Assembly (NCBI RefSeq): GCF_010731855.1
Contig: NZ_AP022620.1
Coordinates: 4,960,001 to 5,024,000, forward strand
DNA length: 64,000 nucleotides
Direction of reading: 5' to 3'
From: Mycolicibacterium anyangense
GTDB taxonomy: Bacteria > Actinomycetota > Actinomycetes > Mycobacteriales > Mycobacteriaceae
The first letter of the stretch is position 1, and every line of letters starts with the position of its first letter. The position numbers and the translations under genes were made by a program. The notes below the pieces were generated by a model. That model was not told the origin of the DNA. It worked only from the letters and a program-made list of their open reading frames with translations, and searched no databases. Positions 52,771 to 60,009 of this stretch are shown here, piece by piece.

Positions 52771-53085
52771 ATGACCACGCAGACCGAGAATTCGAGCTTC
52801 TTCCAGAACGTCCTGGGCTGGCTTCGCAGCGGGTATCCCGACGGCGTCCCGCCGAAGGACTACTACCCGTTGCTGGCTCTGCTGAAGCGGACGCTGTCAG
52901 AAGACGACGTGGTGGCCGCCGCCTTCACGATCCTCAAGGACGGTGACGCCGAAAGCCCGGTGACGGCGGATCAGATCCGCGCCGCCATCCGCGAGACCAT
53001 CGAGAAAGAGCCGACGCCCGACGAGATGAATCAGGTCGCGGGGCGGTTGGCGATGGTCGGCTGGCCGCTGGCTGCCGTCAGCTGA
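52771..53085 (+). CDS. DUF3349 protein, second copy
   Basis: A 104-residue DUF3349 protein with LRSGYPDGVPPKDYYPLLALLKRTLSEDDV at about 19-48 and MVGWPLAAV at the end. It is clearly paralogous to the product at 50646-50948 and is 8 bp after the small membrane protein. Function unknown; co-transcription with pitA hints at phosphate-linked behaviour. Confidence 0.88.
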   Translation: MTTQTENSSFFQNVLGWLRSGYPDGVPPKDYYPLLALLKRTLSEDDVVAAAFTILKDGDAESPVTADQIRAAIRETIEKEPTPDEMNQVAGRLAMVGWPLAAVS

Positions 53086-53089
53086 CCGA

Positions 53090-53476
53090 TCAGCCGCGGG
53101 TATCCCTGCGCAGCGGGTGATCCTCGGGAATCTGGACGAAGATCAGCGTCACCCCGTCGGGGTCGGCCACATGCATCTCGTGCAGTCCCCAGGATTCCTG
53201 CCGTGCCTCACGGGTGATGTCCACACTGCGGCTTCGTAATTCGCTCTGGGCGGTGTAGAGGTCGCGTACCTGTAGCCACAAGGCACCTGGAAACGGCCCA
53301 CCCGGTGTGGTGGGGGCTCCGTGTGCGGCGAGCTCGATCAGCGACTGCCCGGCATGGAACACCGTGCCGCCGCTGTATTCGCGGGCGACGGCCAAACCGA
53401 TGTCGTCGCGGTAGAAGCGCACCGAGCGGTCGTAGTCGGCCGGCCGGAACAGTGTCCGGCTCGCCAGGATCTCCAT
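53090..53476 (-). CDS. Glyoxalase/bleomycin-resistance superfamily protein (Rv0546c-like)
   Basis: A 128-residue vicinal-oxygen-chelate protein. The beta-alpha-beta repeats and metal-site residues (DLYTAQSELR ... HEMHVADPDGVTLIFVQIPED) are visible. Substrate unknown. Convergent with the DUF3349 gene. Confidence 0.85.
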   Translation of the reverse strand: MEILASRTLFRPADYDRSVRFYRDDIGLAVAREYSGGTVFHAGQSLIELAAHGAPTTPGGPFPGALWLQVRDLYTAQSELRSRSVDITREARQESWGLHEMHVADPDGVTLIFVQIPEDHPLRRDTRG

Positions 53477-53491
53477 GGTTGTGTGTCTACC

Positions 53492-54340
53492 TCAGTTGGG
53501 TTGTACGCGCTGACGCTTCATCATGCGGTTGAGCACACCGGGTGCGACGACGTCGATGGCGCGTGCGGTGACCGCGATGCGCGGTGCGATGCGCACCGGG
53601 CGGTGCCGGGCCGCGTCGATCATCCACTGTCCGGCCTCCCGTGAGCTCAGTGCCGGCAGCCCGTCGTAGGCCCTGGTGGGGGCGATCATGGGCGTTGCGA
53701 CCAGCGGGTAGTACAGCGTGGTCGAGTGCACGCCCTGGGCGGACCACTCGGTTTCGATGACCCGGCTGACCGCGCTGAGTGCGGCCTTCGAGGCGTTGTA
53801 CACCCCGAACAGCGGTGGGGCCTCACTGAGCACACCCCACGTCGAGACGTTGATGATGTGCCCGTCGCCGCGTTCGATCATGCCGGGAGCAAAACCGCGG
53901 ATCAGCCGCAGCGGGGAGTAGTAGTTCAGGGTCATGGTGCGCTCGACGTCATGCCAGCGGTCCAGCGATTCGGCCAGCGGCCGGCGGATCGAGCGGCCGG
54001 CGTTGTTGACCAGGATGTCGATGTCGCCGACCGTCTCGACCAGGGCGTCGACGGCATCGAGGTCGGCGAGGTCGCACGGGACGGCCCTGGCTGTCCCTCC
54101 GTTGCCGTTGATGCGATCGGCGACGGCATCGAGCAGATCGGCGCGCCGTGCGACGACGATGACCTCGGCGCCGGCGTCGGCGAACAGTTCGGCACCGGCT
54201 TCACCGATGCCCGAGGATGCGCCCGTCACCAATACCCGCTTGCCTCGCAGGCTCACCCTGGTACCGGTGGGCATGCTGAGTGGCGGTCGCATGCCGGTCA
54301 GGGCGATCGCTTCGGTCACCTTGCGGCGCAACGGATTCAC
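53492..54340 (-). CDS. Short-chain dehydrogenase/reductase (Rv0547c-like)
   Basis: A 282-residue classical SDR. NAD(P)-binding TGASSGIGEAG at about 39-49, NNAG at about 113, catalytic Ser in INVSTWG and YNASK (about 177-181). Follows menB and a long hairpin. Substrate unknown. Confidence 0.9.
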   Translation of the reverse strand: MNPLRRKVTEAIALTGMRPPLSMPTGTRVSLRGKRVLVTGASSGIGEAGAELFADAGAEVIVVARRADLLDAVADRINGNGGTARAVPCDLADLDAVDALVETVGDIDILVNNAGRSIRRPLAESLDRWHDVERTMTLNYYSPLRLIRGFAPGMIERGDGHIINVSTWGVLSEAPPLFGVYNASKAALSAVSRVIETEWSAQGVHSTTLYYPLVATPMIAPTRAYDGLPALSSREAGQWMIDAARHRPVRIAPRIAVTARAIDVVAPGVLNRMMKRQRVQPN

Positions 54341-54363
54341 GGTTGGACTCCTCGGACTTGTGG

Positions 54364-54408
54364 TTTCGGCGCGTTTACCGTCGTCCAGCGACGGTAAACG
54401 CGCCGAAA
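54364..54408. terminator. Perfect 20-bp-arm hairpin after menB
   Basis: Arms 54364-54383 and 54389-54408 pair perfectly around a 5-base loop, 3 bp past the menB stop. The arms end in TTTCGGCGCG / CGCGCCGAAA. It is very stable and without a long U-tract. It may be both terminator of menB and a dispersed palindromic repeat. Confidence 0.75.
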
Positions 54409-54411
54409 TCG

Positions 54412-55317
54412 CTAGAAGTAGCGCGGGAACGGCGACCAGTCCGGGTCGCGCTTCTCCAGGAAGGCGTCCCGGCCCTCGACGGCCTCGTCGGTCATGTAGG
54501 CCAGCCGGGTTGCCTCCCCGGCGAACAGCTGCTGGCCGACCAGCCCGTCATCGAGCAGGTTGAAGGCGAACTTCAGCATGCGTTGCGCCTGAGGCGATTT
54601 ACCGTTGATGGCCTTGGCCCAGGCCACGCCGGTGGTCTCCAGCTCGGCGTGCTCGACCACCCGATTGACCGCACCCATGTGATGCATTTGCTCAGCGGTG
54701 TAGGTCTCGCCGAGGAAGAAGATCTCGCGGGCGAACTTCTGCCCGACCTGGCGGGCCAGGTACGCGCTGCCGTATCCGCCGTCGAAGCTGCCGACATCGG
54801 CGTCGGTCTGCTTGAAGCGGGCATGCTCACGGCTGGCCAGGGTCAGGTCGCACACCACATGCAGGCTGTGTCCACCGCCGGCGGCCCAGCCGTTGACCAG
54901 ACAGATGACGACCTTGGGCATGAAGCGGATCAGCCGCTGCACCTCGAGGATGTGCAGCCGGCCAGCGCGCGCCGGGTCGACGGTCTCGGCGGTTTCGCCC
55001 GCGGCGTACTGGTAGCCGCTGCGTCCCCGGATGCGCTGATCGCCGCCGGAGCAGAACGCCCACCCGCCGTCCTTGGGGGAGGGCCCGTTGCCGGTCAGCA
55101 GCACCACCCCCACGTCGGGCGACATCCGGGCGTGGTCCAGCGCGCGATACAGCTCGTCGACCGTGTGCGGACGGAACGCGTTACGCACTTCGGGCCGATT
55201 GAACGCCACCCGGACCGTGTCGTCGGAGACGTGCCGGTGATAGGTGATGTCGGTCAGGTCCGCGAAGCCGTCGACGGCTCGCCACAGTGACGGGTCGAAG
55301 GGGTTGTCCGAACTCAA
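54412..55317 (-). CDS. menB: 1,4-Dihydroxy-2-naphthoyl-CoA synthase MenB
   Basis: A 301-residue crotonase-fold enzyme closing the second ring in menaquinone synthesis. Diagnostic: SGGDQRIRGRSGYQY (about 91-105), VNGWAAGGGHSLHVVCDLT with the oxyanion-hole Gly, and TDADVGSFDGGYGSAYLARQVG. Starts with an ATGA overlap to the secreted-protein gene upstream. Confidence 0.96.
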   Translation of the reverse strand: MSSDNPFDPSLWRAVDGFADLTDITYHRHVSDDTVRVAFNRPEVRNAFRPHTVDELYRALDHARMSPDVGVVLLTGNGPSPKDGGWAFCSGGDQRIRGRSGYQYAAGETAETVDPARAGRLHILEVQRLIRFMPKVVICLVNGWAAGGGHSLHVVCDLTLASREHARFKQTDADVGSFDGGYGSAYLARQVGQKFAREIFFLGETYTAEQMHHMGAVNRVVEHAELETTGVAWAKAINGKSPQAQRMLKFAFNLLDDGLVGQQLFAGEATRLAYMTDEAVEGRDAFLEKRDPDWSPFPRYF

Positions 55318-55946
55318 GGCTGTTGAACTCCGTCCTGGGTCATGGTCCGCTCACCGCAGCTGATGGTCCTCGCCCACGCGACGACCGGGTCCTGCTGCGA
55401 CGTGCCTGCGACGGTGTCGGAGCGGCCGATGGTCGCGATCGACCCGTCGAGGTCGATCTCGGTGCGGCGCACCGTGTACCCGGAACCGTCGGGCAGCGCT
55501 TGCAGTCCTACCAGATGCGGTCCGTCACCCAGATCACTGCATCCGACTCCGGTGCCATTGCCGCGCAGGTTCTGCAGGTCGAACAGGAATGGATCGCCTT
55601 GCCCGTTGTAGACAGTGTCGATCGTGCAGCCGTCGAGTGCGAACAGGTGGGCAACCCGGCCGTTGCTGACGATTAGCTGCCGTTGGCCGTTGGCCTGGGC
55701 GTCGATGACCATCGCCTGAAGTGGCATCGGCGACGCCCCCGGCACCCTGATTCGGCCGTTGCCCGCCGCGGTCGTCACGCCGACCAGGCCGTCCGGGCTG
55801 ATCCAGACCGTGCCGCCGTCGTAGGGTTTGCTGGCCGATCCGGGCGGTGGTCCGTCCTCGGTGCAGTATGGATCTGCCTGTGCTGCAGGGGAATTCACGA
55901 TGGCGGCGGCAAGCGCCACCGCAACTGCCATCGCCAGCCGGGTCAC
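55314..55946 (-). CDS. Secreted protein of unknown function
   Basis: A 210-residue exported protein. The GTG at 55946 overlaps the upstream stop by 4 bp and gives a signal peptide (about 1-24, ending AAQA) with cleavage before DPYCTEDG; an ATG at 55976 would add ten residues. The mature part has four Cys and repeated Gly/Asp-rich beta segments, but no known family. Co-transcribed with menB. Confidence 0.78.
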   Translation of the reverse strand: MTRLAMAVAVALAAAIVNSPAAQADPYCTEDGPPPGSASKPYDGGTVWISPDGLVGVTTAAGNGRIRVPGASPMPLQAMVIDAQANGQRQLIVSNGRVAHLFALDGCTIDTVYNGQGDPFLFDLQNLRGNGTGVGCSDLGDGPHLVGLQALPDGSGYTVRRTEIDLDGSIATIGRSDTVAGTSQQDPVVAWARTISCGERTMTQDGVQQP

Positions 55947-56395
55947 GAGACCGGGTCGAACCGGAACACCGCGCATCGCCCGGCAAGCGCTTCGAATTCC
56001 TCAGGTCTGCCCTCGGTGACCAGCCCGGCGTTCTTCATGAAGCTCACGCGGGTGGGAACCAGGGTGGGAAATGCCCGCAGCAGTGGGCGGGCTTCGTCGG
56101 CGGGCAGTTCCACCGGGTGGACCCGTTCGGAGCGCTTGCCCTGGGTCAGGGTGGCGACGTCGGCGGCACGCACATTGCGCACCCAGTCGGCACCGGGGAA
56201 GCCGCCCACCACGTACCGCTTGCCGTCGACGGTGAACGGGGTGACCGGTGTGGCCCTCGGCTTGCCGGACGTCCGGCCCGGCACCGTCAACACCACCGGA
56301 CCGTCCTTGATGAGGCCCAGTCGCACGATGCTCATGAAGACTTTGTTCATCGGCTTCAGCCACCACGGCGGCGTGATGCGCTCGGAGTCAGCCAT
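55943..56395 (-). CDS. Deazaflavin (F420)-dependent nitroreductase-family protein
   Basis: A 150-residue FDOR/Ddn protein. VPGRTSGKPRATPVTPF binds the cofactor; GGFPGADWVRNVRA and FMKNAGLV are family segments. First gene of the run ending in menB; overlaps the secreted-protein gene by 4 bp. F420 is the expected cofactor. Confidence 0.85.
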   Translation of the reverse strand: MADSERITPPWWLKPMNKVFMSIVRLGLIKDGPVVLTVPGRTSGKPRATPVTPFTVDGKRYVVGGFPGADWVRNVRAADVATLTQGKRSERVHPVELPADEARPLLRAFPTLVPTRVSFMKNAGLVTEGRPEEFEALAGRCAVFRFDPVS

Positions 56396-56406
56396 GGCGT
56401 CCCACG

Positions 56407-56745
56407 CTACCCGCCGGGCAGGGCTGGCGTGGGGGAGTCGTGCCCGCCTCTGCGCGACTCCGCGGCGCTGCGCAGTGCGGCCACCCGGGTGATGATCCGA
56501 TGCTCGGTGCTGCGCGGCATCCCGGTCGCGCTGTATCTACCCCGGCCGCGTCGCAGCACCCGGTCGTGCTGCATCTCCCAGCGCAGTGCGTCGGACACCG
56601 TCTTGGCTGGCCGTCCCGGCACGCTGAAGTTCCATTTGTCCAGTGCGGCAACGAGTTCGGTCACCGAGCTCTGCCCCATCAGCTGGAGTAGTCGGGTGAG
56701 TGTGTACCGCAGCTCGGTACCGCGGAGCAGGTATTGGTTCGGCAT
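56407..56745 (-). CDS. Hypothetical winged-helix-like protein
   Basis: A 112-residue basic protein from the ATG at 56745 (MPNQYLL...); an ATG at 56766 would add seven residues. Helical N-terminal half with LTRLLQLMGQSSVTELVAAL and a YSATGMPRSTEHRI region suggests a winged-helix fold, possibly DNA-binding. Its C-terminal tail is encoded by a copy of the short GTGCCCGCCTCTG repeat, so the last 15-20 residues may be repeat-derived. Not a recognised family. Confidence 0.65.
   Translation of the reverse strand: MPNQYLLRGTELRYTLTRLLQLMGQSSVTELVAALDKWNFSVPGRPAKTVSDALRWEMQHDRVLRRGRGRYSATGMPRSTEHRIITRVAALRSAAESRRGGHDSPTPALPGG
56440..56462. repeat. Short dispersed repeat, copy 2
   Basis: Copy of the 23-bp repeat seen at 3386-3408 (one mismatch). 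It lies in the 3' end of the hypothetical gene at 56407-56745. Confidence 0.5.
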
Positions 56746-56795
56746 AGCGGCACGCTCGCATAGCACGCCGACAACTTTCTGCGGGCCGTCCGGTT

Positions 56796-56815
56796 AGTCG
56801 CTCAGAGGCGGGCAC
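56796..56815. repeat. Short dispersed repeat, copy 3
   Basis: Minus-strand copy (20 bp) of the same repeat, covering the last codons and stop of the HAD hydrolase gene and the bases after it. Confidence 0.45.
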
Positions 56816-57497
56816 GCAGCCCGTCGATCAGTCCGGTCGGCCGCTGGTCGATCGGCAGCGGGTCGACCAGAACGAAGCCGCAGCCGAGGCTGCGCGCGGC
56901 GCCGTCGTTCTCCTCGCTGTCGCCGACCATCACCGCCTCCGCTGCCGACACCCCGAGCCGCTCCAGCGCCACCCGGAAAATCTGCGGATCGGGCTTGACC
57001 GAACCCACTTCGAAGGACAGCACGAACTCGTCGACCTCCGCGCCTGCCGCCTGGAACGCCGGACGGATGTCGAAGGCGATATTGGAAACCACCGCGACCT
57101 TGAGGCCGCGCGAACGCAGCGTCTCCAGAACCTCGACGGTGTCGGGGTACGGCGCCCACGACGCGGGGTCGACGACCTTGCTGTACAGCGATCGGGCGTC
57201 GTCCTCGGCAAGCCCCGACGCGCGCAGCACATGGAGGTACGCCTCACGGTGCAGCTGCGGCGCCAGATCGCGGCGCGCCCAGGTCTGATAGGCGTCCTCG
57301 GACATCTCGACACCGCGGCCACCGGTGGGGTGGGTGAGGCGTTCCATCAACTCGGCCTGGACGTGCTCGTCGACCTCGCGGCGGCCGCGGGGGGACAAGG
57401 TGTCGTCGATCAGGTGCAGCCCGGCGAACCAGCTGTCGTCTTCCTCGAGTCGGAACAGGGTGCCGGAGAAGTCGAACAGGACGGCGCGGGTTGGCAT
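56802..57497 (-). CDS. HAD-family hydrolase
   Basis: A 231-residue haloacid-dehalogenase-fold phosphatase. Motif I is DFSGTLF with nucleophile Asp about 9 (Ser in place of the usual hydrophobic-Asp step, so the second Asp of DxD is absent), motif II is VVSNIAFD, and motifs III/IV are KPDPQIF and GDSEEND. Loss of the second motif-I Asp may favour a dehalogenase-type mechanism. The stop codon lies inside a repeat copy. Confidence 0.85.
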   Translation of the reverse strand: MPTRAVLFDFSGTLFRLEEDDSWFAGLHLIDDTLSPRGRREVDEHVQAELMERLTHPTGGRGVEMSEDAYQTWARRDLAPQLHREAYLHVLRASGLAEDDARSLYSKVVDPASWAPYPDTVEVLETLRSRGLKVAVVSNIAFDIRPAFQAAGAEVDEFVLSFEVGSVKPDPQIFRVALERLGVSAAEAVMVGDSEENDGAARSLGCGFVLVDPLPIDQRPTGLIDGLRARL

Positions 57498-57541
57498 GAA
57501 GCCATCGTCGCACCTCGTGAAAATGGCGTTCGCGTCGATAC

Positions 57542-57555
57542 GTGATGACTATCAC
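57542..57555. promoter_or_regulatory. GTGAT-N4-ATCAC dyad upstream of small membrane protein
   Basis: Perfect 5-bp arms around a 4-bp centre, 47 bp before the start at 57602, between it and the divergent HAD gene. Confidence 0.3.
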
Positions 57556-57601
57556 TGTTGCGGATGTATGGTGATTCCACTCACAACGAGAGAGGTGCGC
57601 G

Positions 57602-57820
57602 ATGACCACTGCAAATGGACCGAGTCCTGCGGCGCTGACCGTCGCGTCGCCCCGCGCTGCTACCGGCGCACGTCGCCACCTGATGGCGATCGCCCTGGTC
57701 ATCGTGCTGATCGCGGCAATCGTCGGCGTTAGTGTCACCCTCTCGATGGGCCTGACCGTGCCCGCGATGGGCATCGCCCTGATCGGCGGCGGCATCTTCT
57801 GTGCCGCCGCCCTCTGCTGA
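57602..57820 (+). CDS. Small membrane protein
   Basis: A 72-residue protein with two hydrophobic segments (about 27-46 and 49-70) and a polar N-terminus rich in Ala, Ser, Thr. GAGAGG lies before the ATG. No family recognised; ends at a lone Cys. Convergent with fadD, 4 bp apart. Confidence 0.65.
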   Translation: MTTANGPSPAALTVASPRAATGARRHLMAIALVIVLIAAIVGVSVTLSMGLTVPAMGIALIGGGIFCAAALC

Positions 57821-57824
57821 GTCG

Positions 57825-59426
57825 TTAGCCGACGGCTCGGTCCGAGCCTTCCCAGAACTGTGCGCGCACAGCCTTCTTGTCCGGCTTGCCCAACGCGGTG
57901 ACGGGCACCGAATCGACCACGATCACCTGCTTGGGCGCCTGAACCGACCCTTTGCGTTCCTTGACCGCCGCCTGGATCTCCTCCGTCACCCTGGCCACCG
58001 CCGCGTCGTCCGACGGGTGATCCGGGCGCAGCACGATCACCGCCGTGACGGCCTCACCCCACTTCTCGTCGGGGGTGCCGATCACGCAGACCTGCGCGAC
58101 GGCCGGATGTTCGGCGACGACGTCTTCCACCTCGCGCGGGAACACGTTGAACCCGCCGGTGACGATCATGTCCTTGACCCGGTCGACGATGAACCAGAAG
58201 CCGTCGGAGTCCTCGCGCGCCATGTCACCGGTGTGCAGCCAGCCGTCCTTGAACGTCTTGGCCGTCTCCTCGGGCAGATTGTGGTACCCACCGCTCAAGA
58301 GCGGTCCGGACACGCAGATCTCGCCGACCTCGCCTTGGGGCACCTCGTTGCCGTCGGCGTCGAGCAGGGCGGTGCGCGCGAACAGCGTGGGTCGCCCGCA
58401 GGAGGTGAGCCGCTTCTCGTCGTGGTCCTTCTTGGCCAGATACGAAATCACCATCGGCGCTTCGGATTGGCCGTAGTACTGAGCGAAGATCGGCCCGAAC
58501 CGGCGGATCGCCTCGGCCAGTCGCACCGGGTTCATCGCCGAGGCGCCGTAGTACACCGTCTCCAGCGAGGACAGGTCGCGGGTGTGGGAATCCGGATGGT
58601 CCATCAACGCATAGATCATCGACGGCACCAGCATGGTGGCGGTGATCTTCTGCTCCTCGATCACCCGCAGCACCTCGGCCGGGTCGAACTTGGTGAGCAC
58701 CACCAGTTCGCCGCCCTTGATGATGGTCGGCACGAAGAAGGCCGCCCCGGCATGCGACAGCGGGGTGCACATCAGGAAGCGCGGGTTCTCCGGCCACTCC
58801 CACTCGGCGAGCTGGACGGTCGTCATCGTGGTGATCGACTGCGCGGTGCCCAGCACACCCTTGGGCTTGCCGGTGGTGCCGCCGGTGTAGGCCATGCCGC
58901 CGACATGATCGGGCGGCAGGTCCGCGGCCACCAGCGGCTTCGGCTGGTACTTGGCGGCCTCGGCGATCAGATCCACCGCGGAGTCGGCCAGTGCGTCGGG
59001 CACCGGCCCCAAGGTCAGCACCTGCTTGAGGCCGGGCACCTTCTCCAGCAGACCCTGCGCCCGCTCGATGAACATCGGGTTCGGGTCGATGATCAAGGAC
59101 GTCACGCCCGCGTCGTTGAGAACGTAGGCGTGATCGTCGAGTGAGCCGAGAGGGTGTAGTGCCACCCGTCGGTACCCCTGGGTCTGGCCGGCGCCGATGA
59201 TCATCAGCACCTCGGGCCGGTTCAGCGACAACAGGCCGGCGGTGGTTCCGGTCCCCGCACCGAGGGCCTCGAATGCCTGAATGTACTGGCTGATGCGCTC
59301 GGCGAGCTGACCGCCGGTCAGCGTGGTGTCGCCCAGGTGCAGCACCGGCCTGTCCTTGTTGCGCTTGAGCGCCTTGACGGTCAGGTGGCCGGAATGCACG
59401 GGATGGCGCAGCAAGTCATCACTCAT
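57825..59426 (-). CDS. Acyl-CoA synthetase (fadD8-like)
   Basis: A 533-residue fatty-acyl-CoA ligase or AMP-ligase. P-loop YTGGTTGKPKG, the A5-type YGQSEAP, A7-type LHTGDMARED and the C-terminal Lys in ALGKPDKKAVR. Equivalent to Rv0551c (fadD8). The sequence 12 bp before its ATG, TAGAACGTGTTCCA, fits a KstR-like operator. Confidence 0.9.
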   Translation of the reverse strand: MSDDLLRHPVHSGHLTVKALKRNKDRPVLHLGDTTLTGGQLAERISQYIQAFEALGAGTGTTAGLLSLNRPEVLMIIGAGQTQGYRRVALHPLGSLDDHAYVLNDAGVTSLIIDPNPMFIERAQGLLEKVPGLKQVLTLGPVPDALADSAVDLIAEAAKYQPKPLVAADLPPDHVGGMAYTGGTTGKPKGVLGTAQSITTMTTVQLAEWEWPENPRFLMCTPLSHAGAAFFVPTIIKGGELVVLTKFDPAEVLRVIEEQKITATMLVPSMIYALMDHPDSHTRDLSSLETVYYGASAMNPVRLAEAIRRFGPIFAQYYGQSEAPMVISYLAKKDHDEKRLTSCGRPTLFARTALLDADGNEVPQGEVGEICVSGPLLSGGYHNLPEETAKTFKDGWLHTGDMAREDSDGFWFIVDRVKDMIVTGGFNVFPREVEDVVAEHPAVAQVCVIGTPDEKWGEAVTAVIVLRPDHPSDDAAVARVTEEIQAAVKERKGSVQAPKQVIVVDSVPVTALGKPDKKAVRAQFWEGSDRAVG

Positions 59427-59437
59427 GACTTCCAGAC

Positions 59438-59451
59438 TAGAACGTGTTCCA
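59438..59451. promoter_or_regulatory. KstR-like operator before fadD8-like gene
   Basis: TAGAACGTGTTCCA matches the KstR consensus TnnAACnnGTTnnA with AAC and GTT in phase. KstR represses cholesterol/lipid catabolism genes in mycobacteria. It is 12 bp upstream of the fadD start on the minus strand. The match is from memory of the consensus. Confidence 0.6.
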
Positions 59452-59471
59452 GATCGGAAGGAAGGGCTGTC

Positions 59472-59921
59472 TTACCTGCCCGCGGCCTGGCGGGCGTCGG
59501 CGGCCTGCTTCTCGGCGATGTCGGCTCGCCACTGGATCTCCCGGCGGACCCACTCGTTGTCCTGGGGGAACTCGGTGGCCTCCGCGAGCCTGCGCACCTC
59601 CAGCGTCACGCCCCTACCCAGTGGGCACTTGGCCGCCCACCGCTTGGCCTCGTCGGCCGACGGCACCTCGATGATCCAGAATCCGTCGAACGATTCCCCG
59701 ATGTACGGCTTCTCGGTGACCTCCGGAGGGTCAGAATTGAAGTCGACCAGGAAGCCCTGGTCGGGTGGCGTCAGTCCTTCACCCGCCCACAGAGCGCCCG
59801 CCTCGACCAGCTCCTCGTTGTAGCGGCCCATCATCGCGATCATCTGGTCGAAGCCGACGTTCTGCTCGGCCATCGCGGCCTGGGCTTCGGGCGTGGACCG
59901 CATGATCATCATGTAGCGCAT
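59472..59921 (-). CDS. YCII/DGPF-domain protein
   Basis: A 149-residue YCII-related protein. N-terminal MRYMMIMRSTPEAQ and the GEGLTPPD region are typical of the DGPF family, a ferredoxin-like fold with unknown catalytic role. GGAGGCA lies before the ATG. Upstream of the KstR-like site, so not necessarily in the fadD operon. Confidence 0.84.
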   Translation of the reverse strand: MRYMMIMRSTPEAQAAMAEQNVGFDQMIAMMGRYNEELVEAGALWAGEGLTPPDQGFLVDFNSDPPEVTEKPYIGESFDGFWIIEVPSADEAKRWAAKCPLGRGVTLEVRRLAEATEFPQDNEWVRREIQWRADIAEKQAADARQAAGR

Positions 59922-60009
59922 CGGTTGCCTCCTTGGGTGTCGAGAACGAGTTGCACTGATATCGACAAGCTCCAGACCCTTTTTTCATCGGCGTGGCACC
60001 CTGTGCGGT

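Noticed and set aside
57801..59144. Plus-strand open frame across the fadD8-like gene
   Set aside because: No start context and no motif; FadD signature motifs lie on the other strand.
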